From assembly GCF_009754945.1 (NCBI RefSeq), contig NZ_WPIN01000028.1:35531-99530 (forward strand): a stretch of DNA of 64,000 nucleotides, in the 5' to 3' direction. This document shows, piece after piece, positions 8,778 through 18,403 of this stretch. This DNA is from Spirosoma arboris (GTDB lineage Bacteria; Bacteroidota; Bacteroidia; Cytophagales; Spirosomataceae). The position numbers and the translations under genes are program-made. Below the pieces are notes generated by a model. The model saw only the letters and a program-made list of their open reading frames with translations, ran no database searches and was not told where the DNA came from. How positions within the stretch are numbered: position 1 is the first letter of the stretch; every line of letters begins with the position of its first letter.

Positions 8778-9974
8778 ATGATTGCTGAACAAACGTTTAC
8801 TGAACAATATTTTCGGGTAAGGAAGCATTCTGAAACGATTTGCCGGGGGCTCGAAACCGAGGATTATGTAGTGCAGCCCATCGTTGATGTTAGCCCTCCT
8901 AAGTGGCATTTAGGCCATACAACCTGGTTCTGGGAAACATTCGTCCTGATCCCCAACTATCCTGCTTATCGCCCATTTCACGAAGATTTTAGCTACGTAT
9001 TTAACAGTTATTACGAAACAGTAGGCAAACGTGTACTTCGGACCGACCGAGGTAACTTAAGCAGACCGACGGTTGCGGGCGTATATGCCTACCGTGCTTA
9101 TGTCGATGAGCATATGAGTAGGTTCCTAAACACCGCCGACGTATCACCAGATCTCTATGCACTTATTGAATTAGGGCTGAATCATGAGCAGCAGCATCAG
9201 GAATTGCTCATCACCGACATCAAGTACATTCTAGGCCATAACCCCTTACTGCCTGCTCTTAAGATGCCCATTATTGAGCATCAAAGGCAAGCGTCAAGAC
9301 CGCCTGTTTCAATCAGGGAAGGTATCTATTCGATTGGTTATTCGCCGATCGTTGACTCATTTCACTTTGATAATGAACTAGGACGACATAAGGTATACCT
9401 GAATGAGACAGTACTCTCCGGAAATCTGGTCACGAATGGCGACTACCTGGAGTTTATCGAAGCGGGTGGTTATCAAAACTTTCGATACTGGCTTTCTGAT
9501 GGCTGGGCGTGGGTCAATACAAATGCAATTCAGGCGCCTTTGTATTGGTATCAGATTGATGGCGACTGGTGGAACTACACATTCGATGGGTTAATACCTG
9601 TTGATTTAGCCGTTCCGGTTTGCCACGTTAGCCAATACGAAGCTGATGCTTACGCCCGCTGGCGGGGAACGCGGCTACCCACCGAATTTGAATGGGAAAT
9701 TGCCGCCGTGGACTCGGCCGTCGAATCCACAGTAGCTGGCCAACTTAATTGGGGAGCACGCTGGGAATGGACAAATTCAGCTTACTTGCCTTATCCAGGT
9801 TTTATAACGGCGGAGGGAGCTGTAGGCGAATATAACGGTAAATTCATGAGTGCTCAACTAGTCTTGCGCGGGGCTTCGGTGGCTACACCTGAAGGACATT
9901 CCCGCCCGACTTATCGTAATTTTTTTCAACCAGACAAACGATGGCAGTACACGGGAATACGCTTAGTGGAATAA
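8778..9974 (+). CDS. egtB: Ergothioneine biosynthesis sulfoxide synthase EgtB
   Basis: 398 residues. The N-terminal DinB-like domain has His47 in 'PPKWHLGHTTWFWE' and H136-x3-H140-x-E142 in 'NHEQQHQELL', the three-histidine iron site of EgtB. The C-terminal half is a formylglycine-generating-enzyme-type domain ('RLPTEFEWEIAA', 'VLRGASVATPEGHSRPTYRN', ending 'TGIRLV'). EgtB is a cytoplasmic non-haem iron enzyme that joins hercynine with a thiol donor and oxygen to give a sulfoxide. Its stop lies inside egtD (34-bp overlap), so the two are translated together. No egtA, egtC or egtE lies nearby, so the thiol donor and lyase are unresolved. OvoA is less likely because that enzyme is usually fused to a methyltransferase. 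Confidence 0.9.
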   Translation: MIAEQTFTEQYFRVRKHSETICRGLETEDYVVQPIVDVSPPKWHLGHTTWFWETFVLIPNYPAYRPFHEDFSYVFNSYYETVGKRVLRTDRGNLSRPTVAGVYAYRAYVDEHMSRFLNTADVSPDLYALIELGLNHEQQHQELLITDIKYILGHNPLLPALKMPIIEHQRQASRPPVSIREGIYSIGYSPIVDSFHFDNELGRHKVYLNETVLSGNLVTNGDYLEFIEAGGYQNFRYWLSDGWAWVNTNAIQAPLYWYQIDGDWWNYTFDGLIPVDLAVPVCHVSQYEADAYARWRGTRLPTEFEWEIAAVDSAVESTVAGQLNWGARWEWTNSAYLPYPGFITAEGAVGEYNGKFMSAQLVLRGASVATPEGHSRPTYRNFFQPDKRWQYTGIRLVE

Positions 9975-10939
9975 GCGTGGAGCTACCTGCATCTGACACT
10001 TCGCCCCTTGCCGACGAAGTACGGACAGGCTTACAGAGAACACCCAAGCGGTTGTCATCACGTTTTTTTTATGATGCTGAAGGGAGCAGGCTGTTTCAGG
10101 AAATTATGCATGCACCGGAATACTATCTGACCCGGTCGGAATATGAAATTCTGGACACGTATAAAGCGAATTTACTGGCTCAGTTTACAACCGGCGAGCG
10201 TGCGTTTGAACTGGTTGAATTAGGTGCGGGCGATGGACTTAAAACGAAAATTCTGCTTGGTTTTTTTGCCGATAAAAACGCCGATTTTACGTATGCACCG
10301 GTCGATATTTCAGTTGATGCGCTGGATGAGTTAGTGATCGATCTGCGTCAGAAATGGCCTGATTTACGACTTAATCCACGTCACGACGATTATTTTAATG
10401 CGCTCGAACAGCTTTCCGAAGAGTCGAATGCCCGGCGCGTTGTCTTATTTCTAGGCTCAAACATTGGCAACTTTACACCCGAGGATGCCCTTGATTTTTA
10501 CCGTCAATTACACGACCGACTCCAACCTGGCGACCTCGTACTGACAGGTTTCGACTTACAAAAGCACCCTGCCGTGATTCATGCGGCTTATAACGACCGA
10601 CAGGGGCTGACACGGGCGTTTAATCTGAATCTACTTCACCGAATCAACCGCGAACTGGATGCAAATTTCGATCTGGCAGCCTTTGATCATTATGAAGTAT
10701 ATAATCCAGAAACGGGCGAAGCGCGATCGTATTTGGTAAGTCAGAAAGCACAACTGGTTCAGATTGGCGCATTAGCTATGACTGTGCCATTTCAATACGG
10801 CGAAATTATTCATACCGAGATTTCCCGAAAATTTACGCGTACCCAGATCGAGCAGCTAGCGGAACAAAGCGGATTTTCGCTCACTGGCTGGTTCACCGAT
10901 TGTAAAGGCTATTTTGCTGATGTGGTATTTGAGCGCTAA
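9941..10939 (+). CDS. egtD: L-histidine N(alpha)-methyltransferase EgtD
   Basis: 332 residues. Signature segments of the DUF2260/EgtD family are present: 'TPKRLSSRFFYDAEGSRLFQ' at the start, the SAM-binding 'ELGAGDGLKTKILL' near residue 88, 'LFLGSNIGNFTPEDALDF' near 170, and a C-terminal 'GWFTDCKGYFADVVFER'. EgtD trimethylates histidine to hercynine, the first ergothioneine step, and supplies EgtB. The ATG lies 34 bp inside the egtB reading frame, so translational coupling is expected. A perfect hairpin follows 5 bp after the stop. Confidence 0.92.
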   Translation: MAVHGNTLSGISVELPASDTSPLADEVRTGLQRTPKRLSSRFFYDAEGSRLFQEIMHAPEYYLTRSEYEILDTYKANLLAQFTTGERAFELVELGAGDGLKTKILLGFFADKNADFTYAPVDISVDALDELVIDLRQKWPDLRLNPRHDDYFNALEQLSEESNARRVVLFLGSNIGNFTPEDALDFYRQLHDRLQPGDLVLTGFDLQKHPAVIHAAYNDRQGLTRAFNLNLLHRINRELDANFDLAAFDHYEVYNPETGEARSYLVSQKAQLVQIGALAMTVPFQYGEIIHTEISRKFTRTQIEQLAEQSGFSLTGWFTDCKGYFADVVFER

Positions 10940-10944
10940 CAAAC

Positions 10945-10970
10945 AAGCCCAACCAGTTACGGTTGGGCTT
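10945..10970 (+). terminator. Hairpin after egtBD
   Basis: A perfect 10-bp stem (AAGCCCAACC / GGTTGGGCTT) with a 6-base loop begins 5 bases after the egtD stop. There is no T-run after it. It sits between convergent egtD and the susD-like gene and may serve both. Confidence 0.65.
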
Positions 10971-11006
10971 GCGCACATAGTTTAGGTTAAGAAAAATTAG
11001 ACTGGG

Positions 11007-12539
11007 TTATTGCTTATCCCACCAAACGTGGGTATCTAGATTGTCTGGGCCTTGTCGGGTAACAGCCTCCTGGCGGTTAGCGGTATTCACCGATTGCTCC
11101 GAGTCTGGATATGACAGGCGATAGATGAAACTCCCTTTGATTTCTTTACCCGGATAAGGATTGGGAGTCAGTGCAGGAAATCCACTACGACGGAAATTAG
11201 CGAACAATTCGGGGCCATTCAGGAAAGAAACAATCCAGTACTGGGTGTTGATTAGTTGGAGACCTTTTGTAGCATCGTAGGGATTCTTCTGTAAATAAGC
11301 GGCAATGTTCGCATCCGAAACCAGTGACGTAGCATCATAATCGCCCAACTGTTTCATATGCGCTGTAACGCCCGCATTGTAAAAGTCGGCAGCGTTACCC
11401 GTTGTCCAGGTCCGCTGGGCCGCTTCAGCCAGCAGTAATTGTGTTTGCGCATACGTAACTAAGTAGCAAGGCGCAAACTGACTACCCATTCGGGTTCGGT
11501 CCAGCTGCGAATAATCGTAAAAACTGGCCAGTCCATCGGCGGTGGCTTTTGCTGGGATCGTACCATTATCGTAGCCCATTGGCATACCAATTTGTACAGC
11601 AGGATCACGATTAGCCTTGGCAGCTGTTTGTTCTGGACCACTTTTGGCACCTACGTAGCGTACAGCAATAGAGACCAGGCGAGGATCTGAAGTTGCTTTG
11701 AGGTAATCCACAAACGCACCTGTGAGGTAATAGTTGGCAGCTTCGGTCGAGTTGACGGTAGCCCCCACACCATTCGTATAGTTGGCGTTATTGCGAACCA
11801 GTGCATTATCAGCGTTGGATGCCATCAGGCCACCGGCAACAGCTTTCTGAACCGTCGATTGGGCCAGCGTAGGATTCACTTTCGAGAGCCGCATACCAAC
11901 CCGGAGCAGTAGCGAATTGCCGAACTTTTTCCATTTCGTAATGTCTCCTCCGTACGTAATCTCGCCCGCTTCTGTAGGTTTGGCTGCGTCTAAGGCGGTG
12001 GTTGCTTCAGTTAGCTCTTTGATAAGATCATTATAGATGCTCTCCTGCGTATCGTATTTCGGTATTACGTTTCCCGAAATATACCCTAGTCCAGCCTGGC
12101 TATACGGAATGTCACCATAGGTATCCGTAAGTACGGTAAAGACATAGGCTTTCCAGATGCGGATCATGTTGTAGAGATTAGTCCGGTTAGCATCTGTTTT
12201 GGTTTGATTGGCCGCATCGACCAAATAGCGAACTACGTTTTGGTAATACTGGCGCCAGAGACCACCATTGTTACCGGTGGGTCCACGATTGTCGATATTA
12301 AAATTACCCCCTGCATTGATACCAGAGTTTGGGGTGAATATCTGCTGAACGATAGGTTCCTCAAAAATCAGGATTGACCCTGGAAACGAGGTGCCAACCA
12401 TGGCATTGTTGAACGTAAAAACAGGATTAAGCGCCGTTGCCGCCGTTGGGTTGACGTTCAGTTCATCGAACCCTTTGTCGCAGCTGCTGGTAATCAGAAG
12501 CAGAGCGAGAAGTGGTAGTATAAAAAATATCTTTTTCAT
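11007..12539 (-). CDS. SusD/RagB-like nutrient-binding outer-membrane lipoprotein
   Basis: 510 residues with a lipoprotein signal (LLALLLITSSC, Cys20). The body fits the SusD-like 2 group: 'FDELNVNPTAAT', 'WKAYVFTVLTDTYGDIPYSQA' near residue 130, 'LRVGMRLSKVNP', and the C-terminal 'PELFANFRRSGFP ... RLSYPDSE'. The protein caps its SusC partner on the cell surface and captures the ligand, usually a glycan or peptide. It ends 10 bp from the susC-like gene upstream and is co-transcribed with it. No glycosidase or sigma/anti-sigma gene sits beside the pair, so the ligand is unknown. Confidence 0.92.
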   Translation of the reverse strand: MKKIFFILPLLALLLITSSCDKGFDELNVNPTAATALNPVFTFNNAMVGTSFPGSILIFEEPIVQQIFTPNSGINAGGNFNIDNRGPTGNNGGLWRQYYQNVVRYLVDAANQTKTDANRTNLYNMIRIWKAYVFTVLTDTYGDIPYSQAGLGYISGNVIPKYDTQESIYNDLIKELTEATTALDAAKPTEAGEITYGGDITKWKKFGNSLLLRVGMRLSKVNPTLAQSTVQKAVAGGLMASNADNALVRNNANYTNGVGATVNSTEAANYYLTGAFVDYLKATSDPRLVSIAVRYVGAKSGPEQTAAKANRDPAVQIGMPMGYDNGTIPAKATADGLASFYDYSQLDRTRMGSQFAPCYLVTYAQTQLLLAEAAQRTWTTGNAADFYNAGVTAHMKQLGDYDATSLVSDANIAAYLQKNPYDATKGLQLINTQYWIVSFLNGPELFANFRRSGFPALTPNPYPGKEIKGSFIYRLSYPDSEQSVNTANRQEAVTRQGPDNLDTHVWWDKQ

Positions 12540-12548
12540 GAAATTCTT

Positions 12549-15500
12549 TTAAAATTTAACATTCAGGTTGAAGCCGATGCTGCGTGTAGTTGGTAAGCCC
12601 GTTGATTCCAGACCAATCAGGTTATCCGAGCTAAAACCGAATTGTTCAGGATCGATGTTAGGCACCCATTTCTTCAGAATAGCCACGTTATTAGCTACGG
12701 CACTCAAACGTACTCCTTTGATAAATAAGGTTTTGGGCAGGAGTTTGGTGAAGTCATAGCCGAGGCTGATCTGGCGTAGTTTCCATAAACCTGAGTCATA
12801 AACCACCTGCTCTCCCAGGCTCTTGGAGCGGCCTACTGAATAGTAATCCTGCACAAATGCCCGAACGGCGTTGACTTCGCCTTTCTCGTTCACGCCAGGG
12901 CCAACCATCTTGTTGTCTGGGTCACCCCGACCTACCAGCGTTTCTTTTTGCAAGCCGTGCCGGAACGCATTCAGGTTGGTACCTGAAATCATTTTGCCGC
13001 CCAGTTTAAAGTCGATCAAAAATGACAAACTCACCCCTTTGTAATTGAAGCCATTGGTTATACCACCCACAAAACGAGGCAGAGCAGAGCCAAACGAGAT
13101 CGGCGCATCGGTTCGAATAGGAAGACCGTCACTTCCATTGATAAGCTGTCCCTGCGCATTGCGCTTATAGCCATAGGTGTACAATTGACCCAATTGCTGG
13201 CCAACGACCTGCCGTAATTCACCAACGTAAATACCCGTGCCTACCACGATTTGCTCCGCTAGTTTATCATTATTGTAGTCTTTTCCAGGGGTGCCATCGT
13301 CATCGGTTATGAGCCGGAGTAATTTGGTCTGGTTATACGACCCGTTGAAGGTTACATCCCAGGAGAAGTTTTTCGTTCGAACTGGCGACAGGTTCAACAA
13401 TACTTCGATGCCCTGGTTGCGGCTTTGCCCGCTATTAATCAACGAGCTTGTATAGCCAGAGGCATCAGACGATTGCTTGGCAACGATCTGGTCGCTGGTG
13501 ATCTTATTGTAGACCGCTACATCTAAGCCCACCCGGTTGTTAAACAACTTCAACTCCAGACCTAACTCGGTTTCGGCTACACGACTTGGTTTGAGTGTGG
13601 TACTGGGAACCGTGTTGGAGGTAATATAGCCCAAGGGTTGTCCATTGCCAGCGGGGTTCGGGAAGAGGTTCGCATTGACGCCGTAGAACAAGTTATTCGA
13701 GTAGGGACCTACATCGCCATCACTACCAACTTCAGCATAAGCGGCCCGTAACTTACCGAAATTCAGCCAGGATGGTAAGTTGTTGAAGGCTTGAGAAAAG
13801 ACGAAGCTACCCGTTACCGAAGGATACAGGATGCTACGATTGGCCGGAGCCAGCGTCGAGAACCAGTCGTTCCGAACAGTTCCGTTCAGGTAAAGGAAGT
13901 CTTTGTACGAAAATTCAGCAGCTGCGTATAACGAGTTTACTTTCCGTTCGCTCAGGCTATACTGTGGGTCTTTTACCCGACCGTTCTGTGGCGTATAAAG
14001 TCCTCGGACGACAAAATCTGTAGCCAAAACGCTATTCAGATCACTCCGACGATAGAGTTGGTTTCCACCCGCCGTAATATCGACACCAAAGACGCCAAAT
14101 TTGTGGTTAGCACCAATCAGGAAGTCCGTATTCAGTTCCCGGAACCGACGAGCTTCCTGAACATAAGCACCATTAACAAAACCGGCAGGAGCTGCGGCTA
14201 ACGAAGCCTGCCCCGTTGGAAAGTTATAATCCTGATCCCGCGACCAGTAATCCTGACCTACCCGGCCCTGTACATACAACCAGTCGGTTACGTTGTAACG
14301 GGCTGAAATATTCCCGAACAAGCGATCCCGGCGAATATTCTCGAACTTGTAATTCATGACGAAATACGGGTTCGTCCGGTTCATAAACCGCGAATAGATA
14401 AACTCGTTACCCGTTGCTGGATTGATCTGGTTGGCTTCCAGTACATCAAATGGCATCGAGTTCGCTAACGTGTAGATGGTGGTTGGGGTACTGTTGTCCT
14501 GTTGCGCAATCTGGGGCGGGTTTTTATTGTACTCGTTGGAGTAGTTCAGCGTACCCGTAACCGTAAGCCGAGGTGACAGATTATAGCTAAAACCCAGGTT
14601 GATGGTTTTACGGCTGAACGTGTTATTCCGGGTAATTCCTTTATTGTCCAGATTCGAGATCGACAGATTGAGACCACCTTTCTCATTACCTGTCGAGACG
14701 GCAATGGAGTTGGTCATCGTAGAGCCATCGCGGTAGAAGGTATTGATTCGATTTCGAACAGGCGCATAAGGAACCGTTACACCCCCAAACAAAACCTGCG
14801 TCTGACCGGCAAACTTTTCACCAAAACTCCATACACCAGAAGTTGGGTTTGGAGCCGTAGGCCGAACACCATATTCGCCCTGACCGTACTCATACTGATA
14901 ATCAGTGTAGTCCAGCGGATGATCGGACGTGTAGTTCATGTTGTAGGTAACCCCAATTCCCTGACCCGTTCCTTTGGTTTTGGTCGTTATCAGAATGGCG
15001 CCATCTTTGGCCCGTGAGCCATAGAGTGCAGCTGCCGTACCACCTTTCAGAACGGTCATACCTTCAATATCATCGGGGTTGATAGAAGAAAGCCCATCGC
15101 CACCATCCGAATAGTTGCGATCGCGGCTGCCGATGGAGTTGTCACTACCTGTGTTTCCGTTATTCTGGCCGAAGTTGGTATTATCAATCGGAACACCATT
15201 AATAACAATAAGCGGGCTGTTTTGACCTGAAAACGACGACTGCCCCCGGATACGGATTTTACTGGTGCCCGCAGCCCCAGTGCCAAGGCTGCTGATATTT
15301 ACACCGGCAATTTTGCCCTGTAAGGCGTTAATAAAGTTCACCGAACGGTTAGTCGTAACCTGTTCGGGGTTTACAATAGCCGTGGCATAACCTAAGCGTT
15401 TCGCTTCCTTTTTGATACCCAGAGCCGTTACGACCACTTCTCCCAGACTCTGTTCGGCTTCTTTAAGCGTGACAGTCAGCTGTGTCTGATTTCCAATCGC

Positions 15501-15764
15501 AATGGTTTGGCCAGCAAAGCCAATAGAGCTGAAAATGAGGGTAACGTTCGGCGCAACATTCAGGCTAAAATTACCGCTACCATCGGTAGTAGTACCTAAC
15601 TGCGTATCCTTAACCAGGATATTCACCCCTGGAATAGGTTGCTGGTCTTTAGCTGACAGCACGCGGCCCGTGACTCGGCGATCCTGCGCCTGGACTACAT
15701 GAGTAATTAGGAAGGCTGCCCAAAGAACAAAGCAATAGACCTTCATTCGTACATTATGTTTCAT
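12549..15764 (-). CDS. SusC/RagA-family TonB-linked outer-membrane transporter
   Basis: 1071 residues with signal peptide (cleavage near VVQAQ). Carboxypeptidase-D-like domain at about 28-110 ('VTGRVLSAKDQQPIPGVNIL'), SusC signature 'LGYATAIVNPEQVTTNRSVN' and 'LQGKIAGVNISSLGTGAAGT', plug ending in 'VLKGGTAAALYGSRAKDGAI', then a long beta-barrel ending 'GFNLNVKF'. It forms the outer-membrane channel of a SusCD importer energised by TonB. The 470 bp upstream has no gene and should hold its promoter, but I see no clear TAnnTTTG box there on the minus strand. Confidence 0.95.
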   Translation of the reverse strand: MKHNVRMKVYCFVLWAAFLITHVVQAQDRRVTGRVLSAKDQQPIPGVNILVKDTQLGTTTDGSGNFSLNVAPNVTLIFSSIGFAGQTIAIGNQTQLTVTLKEAEQSLGEVVVTALGIKKEAKRLGYATAIVNPEQVTTNRSVNFINALQGKIAGVNISSLGTGAAGTSKIRIRGQSSFSGQNSPLIVINGVPIDNTNFGQNNGNTGSDNSIGSRDRNYSDGGDGLSSINPDDIEGMTVLKGGTAAALYGSRAKDGAILITTKTKGTGQGIGVTYNMNYTSDHPLDYTDYQYEYGQGEYGVRPTAPNPTSGVWSFGEKFAGQTQVLFGGVTVPYAPVRNRINTFYRDGSTMTNSIAVSTGNEKGGLNLSISNLDNKGITRNNTFSRKTINLGFSYNLSPRLTVTGTLNYSNEYNKNPPQIAQQDNSTPTTIYTLANSMPFDVLEANQINPATGNEFIYSRFMNRTNPYFVMNYKFENIRRDRLFGNISARYNVTDWLYVQGRVGQDYWSRDQDYNFPTGQASLAAAPAGFVNGAYVQEARRFRELNTDFLIGANHKFGVFGVDITAGGNQLYRRSDLNSVLATDFVVRGLYTPQNGRVKDPQYSLSERKVNSLYAAAEFSYKDFLYLNGTVRNDWFSTLAPANRSILYPSVTGSFVFSQAFNNLPSWLNFGKLRAAYAEVGSDGDVGPYSNNLFYGVNANLFPNPAGNGQPLGYITSNTVPSTTLKPSRVAETELGLELKLFNNRVGLDVAVYNKITSDQIVAKQSSDASGYTSSLINSGQSRNQGIEVLLNLSPVRTKNFSWDVTFNGSYNQTKLLRLITDDDGTPGKDYNNDKLAEQIVVGTGIYVGELRQVVGQQLGQLYTYGYKRNAQGQLINGSDGLPIRTDAPISFGSALPRFVGGITNGFNYKGVSLSFLIDFKLGGKMISGTNLNAFRHGLQKETLVGRGDPDNKMVGPGVNEKGEVNAVRAFVQDYYSVGRSKSLGEQVVYDSGLWKLRQISLGYDFTKLLPKTLFIKGVRLSAVANNVAILKKWVPNIDPEQFGFSSDNLIGLESTGLPTTRSIGFNLNVKF

Positions 15765-16236
15765 TATAGGACGGTAATTGGTTGTAGATTTATGTATCCA
15801 AAAAAGACAAAAAAATCTTTTTTAGTTAGTATGAAATAAAGTGTAAATTCGACACTATCTACTTTCTATTGTACGAGCAGCCTGAAAAAAATTTGGAATA
15901 CTGAAATGTGCTATTCATCTTTGCCCATAAGTCTAGCAGAGTAATCCCCTTCTGGAACACGGTTTGTGTAGATTTTAGTAGGCAATTAGTTGATTAATAG
16001 AGCTATACGTAAGGGCGATATTTTTTTTAAATATGAGCTCAGTATCCTTCTAAATATCGTTTATACTAAACACATTGCCTTATTTTCTATAGCAAATCAG
16101 CCCTGAATCGTAAGTAGAATTACGTTAACGACCTGATTTTTTTGGCAAACGACAGTTTGCTTTTCATTATCAAGTTTAATATACTAATTCTATATAGTAA
16201 ATAGTTAAATGGATTTTTCATCAATTGAATACATCA
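15765..16236. other. AT-rich divergent intergenic region
   Basis: About 470 bp between the susC-like gene (minus) and the PhyH gene (plus). It is strongly AT-rich, holds no convincing ORF, RNA gene or long inverted repeat, and must contain both divergent promoters. The nearest match to a Bacteroidota -7 element on the plus strand is CATCTTTG near 15914, one base off consensus and far from the gene. Confidence 0.5.
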
Positions 16237-17055
16237 ATGGTAGTATCTGAACATCCTGTTGCTATTCAGCCATCAGCAACACTAACCGACAACCAAACGG
16301 CCTTTTTCAACAAAAACGGCTTTCTACACATTAAAAACTTCGTTAGTCGCGATACAGTACAGCTTTTTTTACAGGAGTTACAGCGAATTGAAGCGAATTG
16401 GCTTGCCGAAAAAGTAGATAAAATAAACGGAACACCCCTTAAATTTGGTCGTGATGAAAATGGGCAGACGATTGTGCAGCGGTTTGCTTTTGCCTCGTTG
16501 TTCAGCCCCATGTTGCGCGAGTTTTTACAGGATGAGCGCTTGCAGGCACTAACTACTCTATTACAACCCTACGACGGTCGTATTAATGAAATAGAAAAAG
16601 ACGGATTAGTGGTCAATCACTACGTACGAACTCCCGAAAGTAATTTCTCCCGCATGGGCTGGCATACCGACAGCCCGCGCGATTTGTTTCTGGGGCATCG
16701 TATTCGACCTATGCTGAATGTGGGGCTGCATTTAGACGATTGCCCGATTAGTAACGGTGGCCTGCGCGTGCTACCCGGTACCCATAAGCAAAACACGCTG
16801 ATGACCCTATTCCGCAAGCGCCAGTTCATCGACCATCGGCCCGATCCACGCGAAGTAGGTTTTGATATTGAAGCCGGTGATCTGACAATTCATAATGGTA
16901 GCCTGTGGCACCGCGTAGAGCAATCACCAAAGCTTGGGGCCGAAAGTCGTCGGCGGGTTATGTACATCCCTATTATCACAGGCGAATACCAGCCGAAAAG
17001 TGCGTCTAGCAAAACGCCGTTTTATCACCGGTTTGCAGCCAGAATCCAGAACTAA
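16237..17055 (+). CDS. Phytanoyl-CoA dioxygenase (PhyH) family protein
   Basis: I start at ATG 16237 (272 residues). A TTG 12 bases upstream is in frame but less likely. The iron-binding H-x-D is H143-T-D145 in 'GWHTDSPRD', and the distal His is H225 in 'LWHRVEQSP' with a following Arg. 'GLRVLPGTHK' is the usual PhyH strand before it. These are cytoplasmic Fe(II)/2-oxoglutarate oxygenases that hydroxylate lipids or small molecules, and the substrate is not evident. The following gene is a sterol-desaturase-like di-iron hydroxylase, so a shared lipid pathway is possible. A dispersed inverted repeat lies between the two genes. Confidence 0.85.
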   Translation: MVVSEHPVAIQPSATLTDNQTAFFNKNGFLHIKNFVSRDTVQLFLQELQRIEANWLAEKVDKINGTPLKFGRDENGQTIVQRFAFASLFSPMLREFLQDERLQALTTLLQPYDGRINEIEKDGLVVNHYVRTPESNFSRMGWHTDSPRDLFLGHRIRPMLNVGLHLDDCPISNGGLRVLPGTHKQNTLMTLFRKRQFIDHRPDPREVGFDIEAGDLTIHNGSLWHRVEQSPKLGAESRRRVMYIPIITGEYQPKSASSKTPFYHRFAARIQN

Positions 17056-17163
17056 ATTTTAAACACGGAGACACAGAAAACACAAAGTATATAAGGGGTT
17101 GGGATGAATAAGTAAGCAATTAAAACTCAGTAGTCTCAGTGTCTCTGTAGACAATAAATTTGA
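17056..17163. repeat. Imperfect long inverted repeat
   Basis: The arms 'ACACGGAGACACAGAAAACA' (from about 17064) and 'AGTCTCAGTGTCTCTGTAGA' (ending about 17154) pair imperfectly, flanked by AAATTT on both sides. The sequence fills the gap between two genes and has the look of a dispersed intergenic repeat. Copy number cannot be checked here. Confidence 0.45.
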
Positions 17164-17173
17164 TCAATTACGT

Positions 17174-18403
17174 ATGCAATTCAATTGGCTTGCATTTGCC
17201 GTTCCACTGTTCCTGTTCTTTATGGGCGTGGAATATCTTGTCGCGAAAAGGCAGAAGAAGAGTTATTTTCAATTCAATAATTCAATAGCGAATCTGAACG
17301 TCGGTATTGCCGAGCGACTGCTGGATAGCTTCACGGTTGGTGTGTTTTACTTCGTGTACGACTACCTGCATCAGCATTACGCACTGCTCGACATCCGGTC
17401 TAATGTCTGGGGTTGGCTAGGCGTGTTCATCGCAACGGACTTTGTCTGGTATTGGTATCACCGATTGGCGCACGAAATCAACCTATTTTGGGCAGTTCAT
17501 ATCGTACATCACCAAAGCGACGACTTCAACTATACGGTTTCTGCCCGAATTACCGTTTTTCAGGCCATTGTACGCACGGGTTTCTGGTCTATTTTGCCTG
17601 TTATTGGTTTTCCAGCGGAGATGATTACGACCATTCTCCTGCTTCACGGCTTATATCCTTTTTTTATACATACCCGCACAATTGGCAAACTGGGTTGGCT
17701 TGAGTACGTATTAGTTACGCCCTCACACCACCGGGTTCACCATGCCAGTAACCCCGAATATCTGGACAAAAATTACGGCGACGTGCTTATTATCTGGGAC
17801 AAACTATTTGGCACATTTAGGGAAGAACAGGCAGAGCCAGTTTATGGATTGACCAAGCCACTGGATAGCCATAGTTTTTTATGGCAGCATTTTCACGGAC
17901 TACTCGAAGTGCTCGTAGCCGCTCGGCGGGCAAACGGCTGGTCAGCGAAAGTGCGTGTGTTGTTCGGTCGGCCTGATTCGATTGATCCCGGCATTCGGGA
18001 GGAATTGGAAGGGCGTTTTTTATCAGCCGATACGGCAGGGCGTTTAACTATTCACCATAAAAGCCGCCGGTTTAAAGGGTATGTAATTGGGCAAATGGCT
18101 GGTATCCTCATGATTCTGTTCGCTTTTCTGCTGATTGAAGCCTACGTTCCTGCTTATCTTCAGTTGCTGACGGCTTTGTTTATATTACTCACCCTGATCA
18201 ACTGCGGTGCCTTGCTTGAACAGCGTCAATGGGTACTGTATCTTGAAATTGGTCGGGTGGCAGTCCTTTGGCTTGCTCTTTATACTGTTTTAGGTTACCC
18301 CATGATCATTGTGCTGGGCTACATTGGGGCCCTGTCGCTTTGGGCGTATTTCTCTGGCATTCAAAAACGATATTTTCACTTACTCTACGGTTCCTCACTA
18401 TGA
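17174..18403 (+). CDS. Sterol desaturase / fatty-acid hydroxylase family membrane protein
   Basis: 409 residues. Four or more hydrophobic segments surround the histidine clusters of the family: 'WYHRLAHEINLFWAVHIVHH' (HxxxH and HxxHH) near residue 95-115 and 'TPSHHRVHHASN' near 180. These bind a di-iron centre that hydroxylates or desaturates lipids in the membrane. The last 110 residues are an extra hydrophobic domain ('GYVIGQMAGILMILFAFLL' onward) also seen in bacterial relatives of alkylglycerol monooxygenase. The stop overlaps the next start (ATGA), indicating translational coupling with the DUF1684 gene. Confidence 0.88.
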   Translation: MQFNWLAFAVPLFLFFMGVEYLVAKRQKKSYFQFNNSIANLNVGIAERLLDSFTVGVFYFVYDYLHQHYALLDIRSNVWGWLGVFIATDFVWYWYHRLAHEINLFWAVHIVHHQSDDFNYTVSARITVFQAIVRTGFWSILPVIGFPAEMITTILLLHGLYPFFIHTRTIGKLGWLEYVLVTPSHHRVHHASNPEYLDKNYGDVLIIWDKLFGTFREEQAEPVYGLTKPLDSHSFLWQHFHGLLEVLVAARRANGWSAKVRVLFGRPDSIDPGIREELEGRFLSADTAGRLTIHHKSRRFKGYVIGQMAGILMILFAFLLIEAYVPAYLQLLTALFILLTLINCGALLEQRQWVLYLEIGRVAVLWLALYTVLGYPMIIVLGYIGALSLWAYFSGIQKRYFHLLYGSSL

